Below, piece after piece: positions 31,667 to 41,830 of a stretch of 64,000 nucleotides of DNA; within the stretch, counting starts at the first letter, position 1, and each line of letters begins with the position of its first letter. The notes beneath the pieces are model-generated. The model was not told the DNA's origin. It saw only the letters and a list, made by a program, of their open reading frames with translations, and did not search any database. The stretch lies in contig NZ_SJJR01000005.1 in NCBI RefSeq assembly GCF_004331455.1, positions 295,172 to 359,171 of the forward strand. Reading direction: 5' to 3'. The position numbers and the translations under genes are program-made. The DNA comes from Micromonospora zingiberis. Its GTDB lineage: Bacteria > Actinomycetota > Actinomycetes > Mycobacteriales > Micromonosporaceae.

Positions 31667-32329
31667 ATGAGCAGCCGACCCGCGGCCGGGGGTGGCCGGT
31701 GGGTCGAGGTCGACCCGGCCCGCCTCGCACGCTGGGTGGCCGGCTTCGCCGAGCGGCACGGCCCGCCCGTCAGCACCACCCACGAGTACGGCCTGCTGCT
31801 GTCGGCGCCCGACGGCGCCACCGCCGAACTGCACACCCCGCCGGGCGCACCCGCAGCGCCGGACCTCGAAACCTTCGTCGTGCAGGCCATCGTGCCGCGC
31901 CGGATCGGGCTGCTGCTGGCCCGTAAGGGCGCGGTGGCGGTCGGCGTCGCCGAGGGGGACCAACTGCCGGTACACAAGGTGGACACCCGGTACGTGCAGG
32001 GGCGCACCGCCGCAGGTGGCTGGTCGCAGCAGCGCTTCGCCCGACGCCGGGACAACCAGGCGAAGGCGGCGCTGGCCGACGCCGTCGACCTCGCGGCCCG
32101 GCTGCTGTTGCCGCAGGCCGACCGGCTGGACGCGGTGGTCGCCGGTGGGGACCGGCGGGCCGTGGACAGCGCGCTGGCCGACCGCCGGCTCGCCCCGCTG
32201 GCCGCGCTGCGTGCCGACCGCCTGCTCGACGTACCCGAGCCGCGGTACGCGGTGCTGGTCGCCGCGGTCGCCGCCGCTCGGGCGGTGCACGTGCTGGTAC
32301 GCGATCCGCATCGCGACCCGACCAGCTGA
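31667..32329 (+). CDS. acVLRF1-type peptidyl-tRNA hydrolase (Vms1/eRF1-like)
   Basis: This 220-residue protein resembles the actinobacterial VLRF1 family, related to the release-factor-like domain of eukaryotic Vms1/ANKZF1, which cleaves peptidyl-tRNA on stalled ribosomes. The catalytic-loop analogue is GGWSQQRFARRRDNQA near residue 116, where Gln-Gln replaces the GGQ of classical release factors. The N-terminal part has THEYGLLLSAPDGATAEL. The ATG at 31667 is used; a GTG at 31649 would add six residues, and neither has a well-spaced ribosome site. No operon partner is seen. The function is inferred from the family. Confidence 0.8.
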   Translation: MSSRPAAGGGRWVEVDPARLARWVAGFAERHGPPVSTTHEYGLLLSAPDGATAELHTPPGAPAAPDLETFVVQAIVPRRIGLLLARKGAVAVGVAEGDQLPVHKVDTRYVQGRTAAGGWSQQRFARRRDNQAKAALADAVDLAARLLLPQADRLDAVVAGGDRRAVDSALADRRLAPLAALRADRLLDVPEPRYAVLVAAVAAARAVHVLVRDPHRDPTS

Positions 32330-32455
32330 CCTCGCAGACCCCAGTTCCTCCGGTGCGGACACCGGTCGAGCCACGCCGCGCGTGCCGACCCCCGTCGTGA
32401 CAGGCGATCTTTCTGGCAGTGCTTATCAAAAGCCGCAGATCGTCAAACGGCGGCG

Positions 32456-32483
32456 TTGACAGATCGACATGCCTAAGTAATGG
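32456..32483 (+). promoter_or_regulatory. sigma-70-like promoter of the LamG-RHS unit
   Basis: TTGACA (32456-32461), a 16-base spacer and TAATGG (32478-32483), 29 bases before the TTG start at 32512. GGGGGAGG follows as ribosome site. This is the best -35/-10 pair in the window. Confidence 0.55.
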
Positions 32484-32511
32484 TGTGATCACTTCACGGG
32501 GGAGGTTCGTT

Positions 32512-35364
32512 TTGTCGTACCATTTTTCTGTCTTAGTTGATCACTCACGGTTACGTTGGCGGTCCTGGTCGAGGGCTGCGCTGGCGGTGGTGCTGGTCGG
32601 TGCGGGCCTTTCGGCGGTGGCCGGTGACCCGGCGCAGGCGTCGCCTGCCGCGGAAGCCGACTGTTCGGTGCGGGTGGCTGCTGATGAGGTGGCTGCTGCT
32701 GCGTTGGCCGTTGATTGTGGCGTCTCGGTGGAGGCGTTGAGTGAGCGGACCGAGTTTGCGCAGGTGGTGGTGGATCCGTCTGGTACGCAGACGGTGACGG
32801 TGGCGGCGGTGCCGCAGCGGGTGCGGCGGGCTGACGGTTCGTGGGCCGCGGTGGATCCGAGGTTGTCGGTGGTGGACGGTGCGGTGGTGCCGGCGGCGAC
32901 GTTGGCGGACGTGCGGTTCTCGGCGGGTGGTTCGGGGCCGTTGGCGGTGTGGCAGTTTGGTGACGCGTCGTTCACGTTGTCGTGGCCGTTGGGTGTGTTG
33001 CCGGTGCCTCGTCTGCTGGATGCGACGGCGGTTTATGACGACGTGTTGCCGGGAGTGAATCTGCATGTGACCGCCTTGCGAGAGGGCTTTACCCACGCGG
33101 TGGAGATTGTGTCTCCGGCCGCGGCGGCGGATCCTCGGGTGCGCAGTTTGCGGTATGTGCTGGGTGGGAACGTGCGGGTCGAGGCCGAGTCGGGTGGTGG
33201 GTTGCGGCTGGTCGGTCCGACTGGGCAGACGGTGGCGACCACGCATGCCGCGTCGATGTGGGACTCGTCCTTGGACCCTGCCCTCGGTGGTGAGGTCTTG
33301 CCGTCGCGTGGCGGTGACCGGGAGGCGGCCGAGCCGGCGACGGGCGCGGAACCGGCGGTCACGTCGCGCCGGGCGAGCGTTGCGGTGCAGGTCGATGGCA
33401 ACGATCTGACCGTCGTGGCGGACGGGTCGATGCTGGATGACCCGGACGTGACCTGGCCGGTGTTCGTGGACCCGCCGTTCAACGGGTTGCGCTCGAAGTG
33501 GGCGTACGCGAACGACGCCAACAAGGACTGGGACGTGGGCAACCGCGCCTGGGTCGGCCGCAACACGTACGACGGTGTGTTGTATCGGTCGTTCTTCGAC
33601 TTCAACGTCGCGGCGTTACAGGGCACCACGATCCTGTCGGCCAAGGTGACCATGGAGTTGGACCACTCGCACTCGTGCGATCCGACGGCGGTGCACCTGT
33701 ACCGCACCAACACCGACGGGATCACGGTGGCCAGTGCCGGTCGGATGGCCTGGTCGACGCGGCCGTTGCCGTCGTCGTACTGGCTGGACTCCTGGTCGGG
33801 CAACGCCAACGAGGCCGGCGGTTGTGGCACCATCCAGCCGGATGCCACGGCCGTGTTCGAGGGCACCACCCTGACGGCGGATGTGCAGGCGCGGGCGACC
33901 GCGAACGCGTCGACGTACACGGTGGGTCTGTGTGCGTGTAACAGCAGTGGGCAGTACGAGTCGACGCAGGAGCGGTGGAAGAAGTTCTACACCAACCAGA
34001 CGTACCTGATCGCCACGTACGACAAGAAGCCGAACGCGCCGGTCGCGCAGGCGTTCACCACGACGGCCGACTGCTACAAGGCGTGCACTTCACCAGCGGT
34101 GGTGCGCACCACGACGCCGACCCTGCGGGCGAGCGTGTCGGACCCGTACAACGGAAACCTGCGGACCACCTTCGAGGTGCGTACGGCGGCCTCGGCCACG
34201 GCGACGTTGGTGGCGGGCAATTCATCCACGCCGACATCGACGGCGGCGCCGGGTACTGCCGAATGGCGGGTGCCGTCGGGGTTGGCCCACGGGTCGACGT
34301 ACTACTGGCGGGCGCAGTCCAAGGACGAGAACGACCTGACGGGTGACTGGTCGGCGTGGCAGACGGTGAGTGTGGACACGTCCGCGCCGGTGGTGCCGTC
34401 GGTGTCGTCGGCGCAGTACCCGTTGCGGGAGTGGGGCGCGGTCTTTGGTACGGCGGGAACGTTCGCGCTGACCGGCGGATCGGACGTCGTGGACTTCACC
34501 TGGTCGGTGGAGGGCGGCTCGGCGACGACCGTCGTGGCGTCCGGTACCAGTCCGAAGACGGCGTCGGTGGCGTACAGCCCGGCCAGGGACATGGTGCAGA
34601 CGTTGAGTGTGGTGGCCAAGGATGTTGCGGGTAACGCCAGCCAGGCCCAGCTGCATCAGTTCTGGGTGTCGCCGGTGCCGAACAAGTACGCCCGGTGGAA
34701 GTTCGATGAGGCCGCCGGGGTGACGGCGGCGGATTCCGGCTCGGGTGGTAGCGGTCTGTCGCCCGGAACGATGTCGGGTGCGGTGTCGTTCGGGCCGGGC
34801 TACCTGGGTAACGCGGCGTCGTTCACCGGGACCGGTGGTGAGGTCACCACGAGTGGGCCGGTGGTGGACACCACCAGGAGTTTCACGGTGATGGCCTGGG
34901 CTCGCGCCTCGAACCTGGCGGCCCATGACTATCAGGTGCTGGTGAGCCAGGACGGCACGCAGGCCAGCCGCTTCCAGCTGATGTACAACAAGGACGCCAA
35001 CGCCGGTGCGGGTGGCTGGTGCTTCGCCATGCGGGCCACGGACGGCGGCAACTCGACGACGGCCTGTGCGGACGGTTCCTCGTGGGGGCTGCCGGCCGAC
35101 GGCTCCTGGGTGCACGTCGCCGGGGTGTACGACGCGGTCGCCGGCAAGATCCGCGTCTTCGTGATGGGTGATCCACTCAGCTGCGGCGGCGAAACCGCCG
35201 AAACCACCTTCACCGGCCGATGGTCGGCGACCGGATCCTTCGCGATCGGTCGCGGCCAGTCGTCGGGCGCGGCGACAAATCGCTGGCGCGGCGACATCGA
35301 CGACGTCTACGCGTTCCAACGAACCCTGTCCGCCTGGGAGATCTGCCAGCAGGCCGTCCAGTAA
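32512..35364 (+). CDS. secreted LamG-domain protein preceding the RHS gene
   Basis: This 950-residue exported protein has a signal peptide with basic RLRWRSWSR, hydrophobic AALAVVLVGAGL and a cleavage site after AQA near residue 43. A large beta-rich region follows, resembling the DNRLRE-type repeat found before actinobacterial RHS proteins (for example FVDPPFNGLRSKWAYAND near 322). Then come a fibronectin-like segment and a C-terminal LamG/concanavalin-like domain (YARWKFDEAAGVTAADSG near 740 to the end). The TTG start at 32512 has GGGGGAGG at a good distance and a promoter just upstream. It lies 148 bases before the RHS gene and may help its delivery or display. Its 5' half uses many TTG/GTG/TCG codons, unlike its neighbours. 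Confidence 0.82.
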   Translation: MSYHFSVLVDHSRLRWRSWSRAALAVVLVGAGLSAVAGDPAQASPAAEADCSVRVAADEVAAAALAVDCGVSVEALSERTEFAQVVVDPSGTQTVTVAAVPQRVRRADGSWAAVDPRLSVVDGAVVPAATLADVRFSAGGSGPLAVWQFGDASFTLSWPLGVLPVPRLLDATAVYDDVLPGVNLHVTALREGFTHAVEIVSPAAAADPRVRSLRYVLGGNVRVEAESGGGLRLVGPTGQTVATTHAASMWDSSLDPALGGEVLPSRGGDREAAEPATGAEPAVTSRRASVAVQVDGNDLTVVADGSMLDDPDVTWPVFVDPPFNGLRSKWAYANDANKDWDVGNRAWVGRNTYDGVLYRSFFDFNVAALQGTTILSAKVTMELDHSHSCDPTAVHLYRTNTDGITVASAGRMAWSTRPLPSSYWLDSWSGNANEAGGCGTIQPDATAVFEGTTLTADVQARATANASTYTVGLCACNSSGQYESTQERWKKFYTNQTYLIATYDKKPNAPVAQAFTTTADCYKACTSPAVVRTTTPTLRASVSDPYNGNLRTTFEVRTAASATATLVAGNSSTPTSTAAPGTAEWRVPSGLAHGSTYYWRAQSKDENDLTGDWSAWQTVSVDTSAPVVPSVSSAQYPLREWGAVFGTAGTFALTGGSDVVDFTWSVEGGSATTVVASGTSPKTASVAYSPARDMVQTLSVVAKDVAGNASQAQLHQFWVSPVPNKYARWKFDEAAGVTAADSGSGGSGLSPGTMSGAVSFGPGYLGNAASFTGTGGEVTTSGPVVDTTRSFTVMAWARASNLAAHDYQVLVSQDGTQASRFQLMYNKDANAGAGGWCFAMRATDGGNSTTACADGSSWGLPADGSWVHVAGVYDAVAGKIRVFVMGDPLSCGGETAETTFTGRWSATGSFAIGRGQSSGAATNRWRGDIDDVYAFQRTLSAWEICQQAVQ

Positions 35365-35512
35365 CCCCATCCGATCGGGAATCCGGGCAGCCGGGCCGCG
35401 TCAGTCGGTCCCGCTGGGCTGCCAGGCACGCCGTGCTGCCCGGAAACCCCCGTCGGCTCGTCACGTTCCAAATCCGGTTCGTTTCCAGAGGCATGCATAG
35501 GGGAGCAGCGCT

Positions 35513-38500
35513 ATGAGGGTGCAAGTCGATGGTCCGTTACGGCGGACGACAGTAAGGCCGAAGGAACGGCGTTGGCAGCGGTGGTTGGCCGTGCCGTTGA
35601 CGTTGGTGTTGGCGGTGACGTTGTTCGAGCAGCCGGCGGCTGCTCAGGCGGCGCCGAAGTGGGATCCGCCGAAGCCGAAGGATGTGGCGGGGCTTCGGGT
35701 GACGGATGCGAGGCCGGGTGCCGCGCGGGCGGCGTCTTTCCCGGAGTCGCGGGCGGTGCGGACGCCGGCTGCGGTGGTCTGGCCGGTGGGTGTGGCGACG
35801 GCCCGTCCGACCGTGGCCGGTGGACATCGGGCCGGTGGGTTGCCGGTGTCGGTGTCGGCGGTGGAGCCGGTGGGTTTTGGTGCGCGGGGTGTGGCGGGGC
35901 CGGAGTCGGTGTCGGTGCGGGTGTTCGACCGGGCGGCGACGGCGCGGGCTGGTGTGCGGGGTGTGCTGCTGAGCCTGGACCGTGCCGACGGTCGAACCGC
36001 TGCCGGTCGGGTGTCGGTGGGCGTGGACTATTCGGGGTTCGCGCACGCGTTCGGTGGTGACTGGGCGTCGCGGTTGCGGTTGGTGCGGCGCCCGGCGTGC
36101 GCGGCGACCACGCCGGAGTTGGCGGAGTGTCAGTCGTCCACGCCGGTGCCGACGGTGAACCATCTCCAGACATCGACGTTGTCGGCGGAGGTGGACCTGA
36201 CCGGTGGCTCGATGACGTTGTTGGCGGTGCAGGCGGACTCGGGTGGTGACAACGGTGACTACAAGGCCACCGATCTGTCGCCGGCCGGGACGTGGGAGGT
36301 GTCGACGCAGACCGGTGACTTCTCCTGGTCGTATGACATGCGGGTGCCGCCGGGGTTGGGTGGTCCGGAGCCGACGCTGAGTTTGGCGTACTCGTCGGGC
36401 AGTGTCGACGGGCTCACCTCGATGTCGAACAACCAGGGTGGTTGGGTCGGTGACGGCTGGGCGTCCTGGCCCGGTTTCATCGAGCGCCGCTACGCCTCCT
36501 GCGCGGACGACAACCCGAGCCGTAAGGCTGGTGACCTGTGCTGGTTCAGTGACAACGCGACGCTGTCGTTGAATGGTCGGGCGGGTGAGTTGATCCGTGA
36601 TGGTGCGGTGTGGCGGTTGAAGAACGACGACGGCACCAAGATCGAGCGGCTGACCGATTCGGGTCGGGGCAATGGTGACGACGACAACGAGTACTGGAAG
36701 CTGACCACCACGGACGGGGTGGAGTACTACTTCGGTTATCACAGGTTGCCGGGCTGGTCGTCGGGTAACCCGGTGACGAACTCGACGTGGACGGCTCCGG
36801 TGTACGGCAACAACTCGGGTGAGCCGTGTTACCACTCGACGTTCGCCAACGCCCGCTGTGATCAGGCGTGGCGGTGGAACCTGGACTATGTGGTCGATCC
36901 GAACGACAACTCGATGGCGTACTTCTACCAGAAGGAGACCGGCGCGTACGGGCGGAATCTGACGCCGTCGCAGCGGACCACGTATGACCGGGGTGGTTAC
37001 CTGGAGCGCGTCGAGTACGGCATGCGCGAGGGTTCGGAGTACAGTGCGGCGGCGCCGTTGCGGGTGGTGTTCGAGACCAAGGAACGCTGCCTGTCGGACT
37101 GCTGGACCGGCACGGCGTGGACGTCGGACCCGAAACCCAACTCGTGGCCCGACACCCCGTGGGACCAGTACTGCAAGGCGTCGCCGTGCACCGAGTTGGT
37201 GTCGCCGACGTTCTGGTCGGCCCGGCGGCTGACCAAGGTCACCGCTCAGCTGCGCAACGGCACGTCGACCTACCGGGATGTGGAGTCGTGGGCGTTGCGA
37301 CACGACTTCATCAACGCGGGCACCGGTGAGAGCACCCCGATGTGGTTGCGAGGTGTCACCCGGACGGGACATGTCACCACCGCCGGTGGGGTCGCGGTGT
37401 CGGATCCGGAGATCACCTTCAATCCGGGGGCCGAGCCGTTGGCGAACCGGGTCGACGGGCCGTCGGATCAGCGCACCGAGCTGAACCGGTGGCGGATCAA
37501 GCAGATCCGCACCGAGAGCGGCGGCGACATCCTGATCACCTACTCGGGGCACGACTGCACCCGCAGCAGCCTGCCGACGCCACACTCGAACACCAAACGG
37601 TGCATGCCGGCGTACTTCTCCTGGCCCGGCAGTGGTGAACCCACCCTCGACTGGTTCCACAAGTACGTCGTCACCCGGATCGACGAGGACGACCTGGTCA
37701 CCGACCAGCCGACCGAGACCACCTTCTACGACTACCTGGACGAGCCCGCCTGGGCGTACACCAGCAACGAGCTGCTCCCAGACAAGCATCGGACCTGGAG
37801 CGACTGGCGCGGCTACGGCCAGGTACGGCTACGCCACGGCAACCCGACCAACGGGGCGCAGACCGCGGTCGAATACCGGTACCTGCGCGGCATGCACGGC
37901 GACAAACAGCCCAGCGGCACCCGTAACGTGCAGGTCGCCGGCACCTGGGGCGGATCGATCACCGACCACGAGGCCCTCCAGGGCTTCCTCCGCCAGGAGA
38001 TCACCTACAACGGCGTCGGCGGCGCGGAGATCAGCTCCACGGTGCACGAGCCAGTACGGGTAGGACCCACCGCCACCCGGGCGCGGAACGAGGTGACGAC
38101 CAACGCATGGTGGGTCGACACCGCGTCGACCCGCTCCCGTACCGCGCTCGCGGCCGGCGGTTTCCTCTACCACAAGACCGCGACTGCCTACAATCCGGAC
38201 GGTTTTCCGGTAAGGATCGACGACTTCGGCGACGAGAACGCCACCGGAGACGAGACCTGCACCCGGACCAGCTATGCCCGCAACGAGAGCACCTGGATGC
38301 TGGACCGGGTGAGCCAGAACGAGGTGCTCTCCGGCACCTGCGCCGCCGCGGCTACTCCCGCGACTCCGGCTACTGTACTCAAGCGTGACCGGCTCTTCTA
38401 CGACAGTTACACCGATGACTCGTCGTTCGGCGCCGCGCCGACCCGAGGCAACGTGGTCCGCACCGAGGAACTCGACCGGTTCAACGGCTCGACCCCGGTA

Positions 38501-41500
38501 TACGTCCGCACCGAGACGAAGGGCTACGACGCCAACGGTCGGGTCACCTCGACGACGGACGCCCGGGGCTACACCACCACGACCGGCTTCACCACGAGCA
38601 ATGGCGGACTGGTCACTCAGTCGGTGGTGACCAATCCACTCAACCACAAGACGACCAGCACCCTGGAGCCGGCCTGGGCCCTGCCGACCAGGGTCAGCGA
38701 CGCCAACGAGGTGGTCACCGACCAGACGTACGACGGCTTGGGCCGCCTCACCAACGTGTGGCTGCCGGGACGTAACAAGGCCACTCAAACGCCGAGCATG
38801 AAGTTCAGCTACCTGCTGCGCAGCAGTGGCGGACCGGCCGCGGTCACCACCGAGTCGTTGCTGGTCACGGGCAGCGCCTACCGCAAGTCCGTCGACTTGT
38901 TCGACGGGTTCCTGCGGGCCAGGCAGACCCAGACCCAGGCCACCGGCGGTGGGCGGCTGCTGACCGACACCTTCCACAACGCCCGGGGCGAGGTGGAGTG
39001 GACGTCCGCCCCGTACTACGACACCACCAACGCGGCGCCGTCGACCACCCTCGGCACGCCACAGGGACAGATCCCGTCGATCACGCAGAACGAGTACGAC
39101 GGTGCGGGCCGGCAGACCGCGGAGGTCTTCAAGGCGCTTGGCGCGGAGAAGTGGCGTACCACGACCCGGTACGGCGGCGACCGGATCCACAACACCCCGC
39201 CTCTCGGTGGCATCGCCACCACGACGATCATGGACGGCAAGGGGCAGACCACCAGGCTGTTGCAGTACAAGAACCGAGCCGACGTGGGCTCGACCGACCC
39301 GGCCAAGTACGACGAGACGAGGTACACCTACACCCTGCAGGGGCAGCAGGAAACCGTTAGGGACCCGGCGGGCAACACCTGGTCGTACGGCTACGACCTG
39401 AGGGGCCGGGCGACCCGGTCGGTCCACCCGGACAAGGGGACTTCGACCTCCACGTACGACGCGGCGGGCAACATGCTCACGACGACGGTGCCGTTGGGTA
39501 CGGGCACCGTTACCGTTGCGCACACCTACGACGAGTTGGGTCGCAAGACGAGCGTTCGGGACGGCAGCGCGACCGGTGCCAAGCGGTCTGAGTGGGTGTA
39601 CGACAGCCTGCCCAACGGCAAGGGGCAGCTCACCTCGGTGACGCGCTACTCAGGCGGGCAGGCGTGGGTGAACCGGACGGACGCGTTCGACGCGTTCGGT
39701 CGTCCCACCTCCACATCGGTGGTGGTGCCGTCGTCGGAGTCGCAGCTGTGCGCGGCGGCGGCGCCGGATCCGTGTGTCTACACGACGACCATGAGCTACC
39801 GGGTCAACGGCAAAGTCCACCAGGTCGGTATGCCTGCGGCGGCGGACCTGCCGGCGGAACGGCTGACCTATGGCTACAACGACGTGGACGACGACGCATC
39901 CCTGCTCTCCGCGGCGCAGATCTACGTCGGTGCGGCAACCCGCAATAAGTTGGGTCAGTTGGTCGGGCGGGAGTTCGGTGCTTTTGGGTCGCGGGTGGCG
40001 GTGACGTCGGAGTTTGATGAGCCGACGGGGCGGTTGAAGGGCACGAATGTGGTGCCGGAGTTGAAGCCGGAGGCGGCGAGGTGGTCGTACGACTACGACC
40101 ATGTGGGGAACGTGAACTGGATCAAGGAGGCGCCGCAGGGCCAGGCGGCGGACACCCAGTGCTACAGCTACGACTACCTGCAGCGGATGACGCGGGCGTG
40201 GACGCCGAGTTCGGGTGACTGTGTGGCGGGTCCGACGGTGGCGGGGTTGGGTGGTCCGGCGCCGTACTGGCACTCGTGGGCGTTCGACGTGACGGGTAAC
40301 CGGACGTCGGAGACCCGGCATGCGGCGACGAACACGGTGTTCACCTACACGCATCCGCCGGCGGGGTCGGCCCGGCCGCACAGCGTCACCAACGTGACCG
40401 CCACCGGTGGTGCCTCCTGGAGCCGCAGCTACGGCTACGACAACGCCGGGAACACCATCACCCGGCCGAGTGCCGCCGGGGCCACCCAGTCGTTGGTGTG
40501 GAACCCGGAGGGACGGGTGGACAGCCTCACCGAGGGCGGCAGCACTACCAGTTTCCGCTACGACGCGGACGGCAACCGGTTGACCCGTACCGACGCCACC
40601 GGCAAAACCCTGTACCTGCCCGGTGGTCTGGAGGTCCGCTACACCAACTCCAGCACTACCAAGACCGCGACCCGCTACTACAGTCACGCCGGTACCACCG
40701 TCGCGGTGCGGACCGGCAGCAGCCTGCACTGGATCGTCGGCGACCACCACGGCACGGCGGAGGTGAGCATCAACGCCACCACCCTCGCCGTGAGCAAGCG
40801 ACGCTCGTTGCCCTACGGCGACACCCGAGGCACCGGCACCGGCACCTGGCCCACCGCCATGGACAAGGGCTTCGTCGGCGGCACCAAGGACCCCACCGGC
40901 CTGACCCACATCGGCGCCCGAGAATACGACCCGTTCACCGGCCGGTTCATCAGTCCCGACCCTGTGGTCGACCTGAGCAACCCGCAGCAGATGCACGGCT
41001 ACGCGTACGCCAACAACTCACCGGCCACCTTCAGCGACCCCACCGGCCTCTACTTCGAGGAGGGCAGCCACGGCAACGGGCAGCGCGGCTACGTCACCAA
41101 GACGCCCTCGGGCAAGAACAAGGTGAAGGTCACCGGCAAGCCGGTCGCCAAGGGGGCCAAGAGTTCGACGCCCACGTTGTACCAGCGGGCCAAGAACCGC
41201 TACTTCAACCCGGGCAGCAAGCCCACCGGAAGCATGCGAATCTCGCTGGGTGGATACGGGCTCGCGGACCGGCTGTACCCCGGGCACGGCCTCATCCTGC
41301 TGCGGCTCTTCATTCCCGAAGCCGATGCGGGTTTCGGCTTCCGTGGTGACGGGCGGACCTGGTCCCAGGACCCGGATGCCGGTTTCCGGGTGGCGATCGC
41401 GTGGGACACGGACTCGGGCCAACTGGTCTACGAGTCCACCAAGAGCTGCTATCTCAGCGGTGAATGCGCGGCGCAGAAATACAGCGATGCCTCCGTCAAG

Positions 41501-41830
41501 TTCAGCGCCAACGGCTCCGAGTTCACCCTGAAATATGGTGGGCGCGATGCGCTCGCCCCGTGGGCCCCGGCGGTCAACGGTACGGTCAAGATTAACTTCA
41601 AGGATGAGGGGGTGCATGTGAAGCTGAACCGCGACTACTATCCGAAACTTGAGATCATCCAGTATCGCGCCTCCGGCGACGCTCGTTTCCTGGCGACGGA
41701 CGACACCAATGGTCCGTGGGTCATGGCTGCCGCGTTCCCCAATGGGCGAGGTGAATGGATGAACGGGCAGCGGGTGCAGACGATCATGGGGAATCCGATC
41801 GAGACCGGAATTCCGATCCCACGCCGATGA
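35513..41830 (+). CDS. RHS-repeat polymorphic toxin-like secreted protein
   Basis: This 2,105-residue protein has a signal peptide (RRWQRW, then LAVPLTLVLAVTLF, cleavage after AQA near 46). Its N-terminal shell is typical of actinobacterial RHS (WEVSTQTGDFSWSYDMRVPP near 262), followed by many YD repeats (YDAAGNMLTTTV, YDELGRKTSV, YGYDNAGNTITRP). The RHS core ends GAREYDPFTGRFISPDP (near 1800-1816) and SDPTGL (near 1841). After this boundary comes a 260-residue tip: a basic Gly/Lys linker, then a beta-rich domain with a CYLSGEC pair. No nuclease or deaminase motif is recognised in it. The stop overlaps the next ATG as ATGA. The ATG start has AGGGGAG upstream. Codon use changes several times along the gene. 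Confidence 0.9.
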   Translation: MRVQVDGPLRRTTVRPKERRWQRWLAVPLTLVLAVTLFEQPAAAQAAPKWDPPKPKDVAGLRVTDARPGAARAASFPESRAVRTPAAVVWPVGVATARPTVAGGHRAGGLPVSVSAVEPVGFGARGVAGPESVSVRVFDRAATARAGVRGVLLSLDRADGRTAAGRVSVGVDYSGFAHAFGGDWASRLRLVRRPACAATTPELAECQSSTPVPTVNHLQTSTLSAEVDLTGGSMTLLAVQADSGGDNGDYKATDLSPAGTWEVSTQTGDFSWSYDMRVPPGLGGPEPTLSLAYSSGSVDGLTSMSNNQGGWVGDGWASWPGFIERRYASCADDNPSRKAGDLCWFSDNATLSLNGRAGELIRDGAVWRLKNDDGTKIERLTDSGRGNGDDDNEYWKLTTTDGVEYYFGYHRLPGWSSGNPVTNSTWTAPVYGNNSGEPCYHSTFANARCDQAWRWNLDYVVDPNDNSMAYFYQKETGAYGRNLTPSQRTTYDRGGYLERVEYGMREGSEYSAAAPLRVVFETKERCLSDCWTGTAWTSDPKPNSWPDTPWDQYCKASPCTELVSPTFWSARRLTKVTAQLRNGTSTYRDVESWALRHDFINAGTGESTPMWLRGVTRTGHVTTAGGVAVSDPEITFNPGAEPLANRVDGPSDQRTELNRWRIKQIRTESGGDILITYSGHDCTRSSLPTPHSNTKRCMPAYFSWPGSGEPTLDWFHKYVVTRIDEDDLVTDQPTETTFYDYLDEPAWAYTSNELLPDKHRTWSDWRGYGQVRLRHGNPTNGAQTAVEYRYLRGMHGDKQPSGTRNVQVAGTWGGSITDHEALQGFLRQEITYNGVGGAEISSTVHEPVRVGPTATRARNEVTTNAWWVDTASTRSRTALAAGGFLYHKTATAYNPDGFPVRIDDFGDENATGDETCTRTSYARNESTWMLDRVSQNEVLSGTCAAAATPATPATVLKRDRLFYDSYTDDSSFGAAPTRGNVVRTEELDRFNGSTPVYVRTETKGYDANGRVTSTTDARGYTTTTGFTTSNGGLVTQSVVTNPLNHKTTSTLEPAWALPTRVSDANEVVTDQTYDGLGRLTNVWLPGRNKATQTPSMKFSYLLRSSGGPAAVTTESLLVTGSAYRKSVDLFDGFLRARQTQTQATGGGRLLTDTFHNARGEVEWTSAPYYDTTNAAPSTTLGTPQGQIPSITQNEYDGAGRQTAEVFKALGAEKWRTTTRYGGDRIHNTPPLGGIATTTIMDGKGQTTRLLQYKNRADVGSTDPAKYDETRYTYTLQGQQETVRDPAGNTWSYGYDLRGRATRSVHPDKGTSTSTYDAAGNMLTTTVPLGTGTVTVAHTYDELGRKTSVRDGSATGAKRSEWVYDSLPNGKGQLTSVTRYSGGQAWVNRTDAFDAFGRPTSTSVVVPSSESQLCAAAAPDPCVYTTTMSYRVNGKVHQVGMPAAADLPAERLTYGYNDVDDDASLLSAAQIYVGAATRNKLGQLVGREFGAFGSRVAVTSEFDEPTGRLKGTNVVPELKPEAARWSYDYDHVGNVNWIKEAPQGQAADTQCYSYDYLQRMTRAWTPSSGDCVAGPTVAGLGGPAPYWHSWAFDVTGNRTSETRHAATNTVFTYTHPPAGSARPHSVTNVTATGGASWSRSYGYDNAGNTITRPSAAGATQSLVWNPEGRVDSLTEGGSTTSFRYDADGNRLTRTDATGKTLYLPGGLEVRYTNSSTTKTATRYYSHAGTTVAVRTGSSLHWIVGDHHGTAEVSINATTLAVSKRRSLPYGDTRGTGTGTWPTAMDKGFVGGTKDPTGLTHIGAREYDPFTGRFISPDPVVDLSNPQQMHGYAYANNSPATFSDPTGLYFEEGSHGNGQRGYVTKTPSGKNKVKVTGKPVAKGAKSSTPTLYQRAKNRYFNPGSKPTGSMRISLGGYGLADRLYPGHGLILLRLFIPEADAGFGFRGDGRTWSQDPDAGFRVAIAWDTDSGQLVYESTKSCYLSGECAAQKYSDASVKFSANGSEFTLKYGGRDALAPWAPAVNGTVKINFKDEGVHVKLNRDYYPKLEIIQYRASGDARFLATDDTNGPWVMAAAFPNGRGEWMNGQRVQTIMGNPIETGIPIPRR

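Noticed and set aside
27883..32055. 1,390-residue open frame on the minus strand
   Set aside because: It lies opposite the secreted metallopeptidase, is Arg/Gly/Val-rich with no domain, signal or ribosome site, and is the usual antisense shadow in GC-rich DNA.
35537..37789. 750-residue minus-strand open frame under the RHS gene
   Set aside because: Arg/His/Pro-rich shadow of the RHS repeat region; the plus frame has a clear signal peptide and YD repeats.
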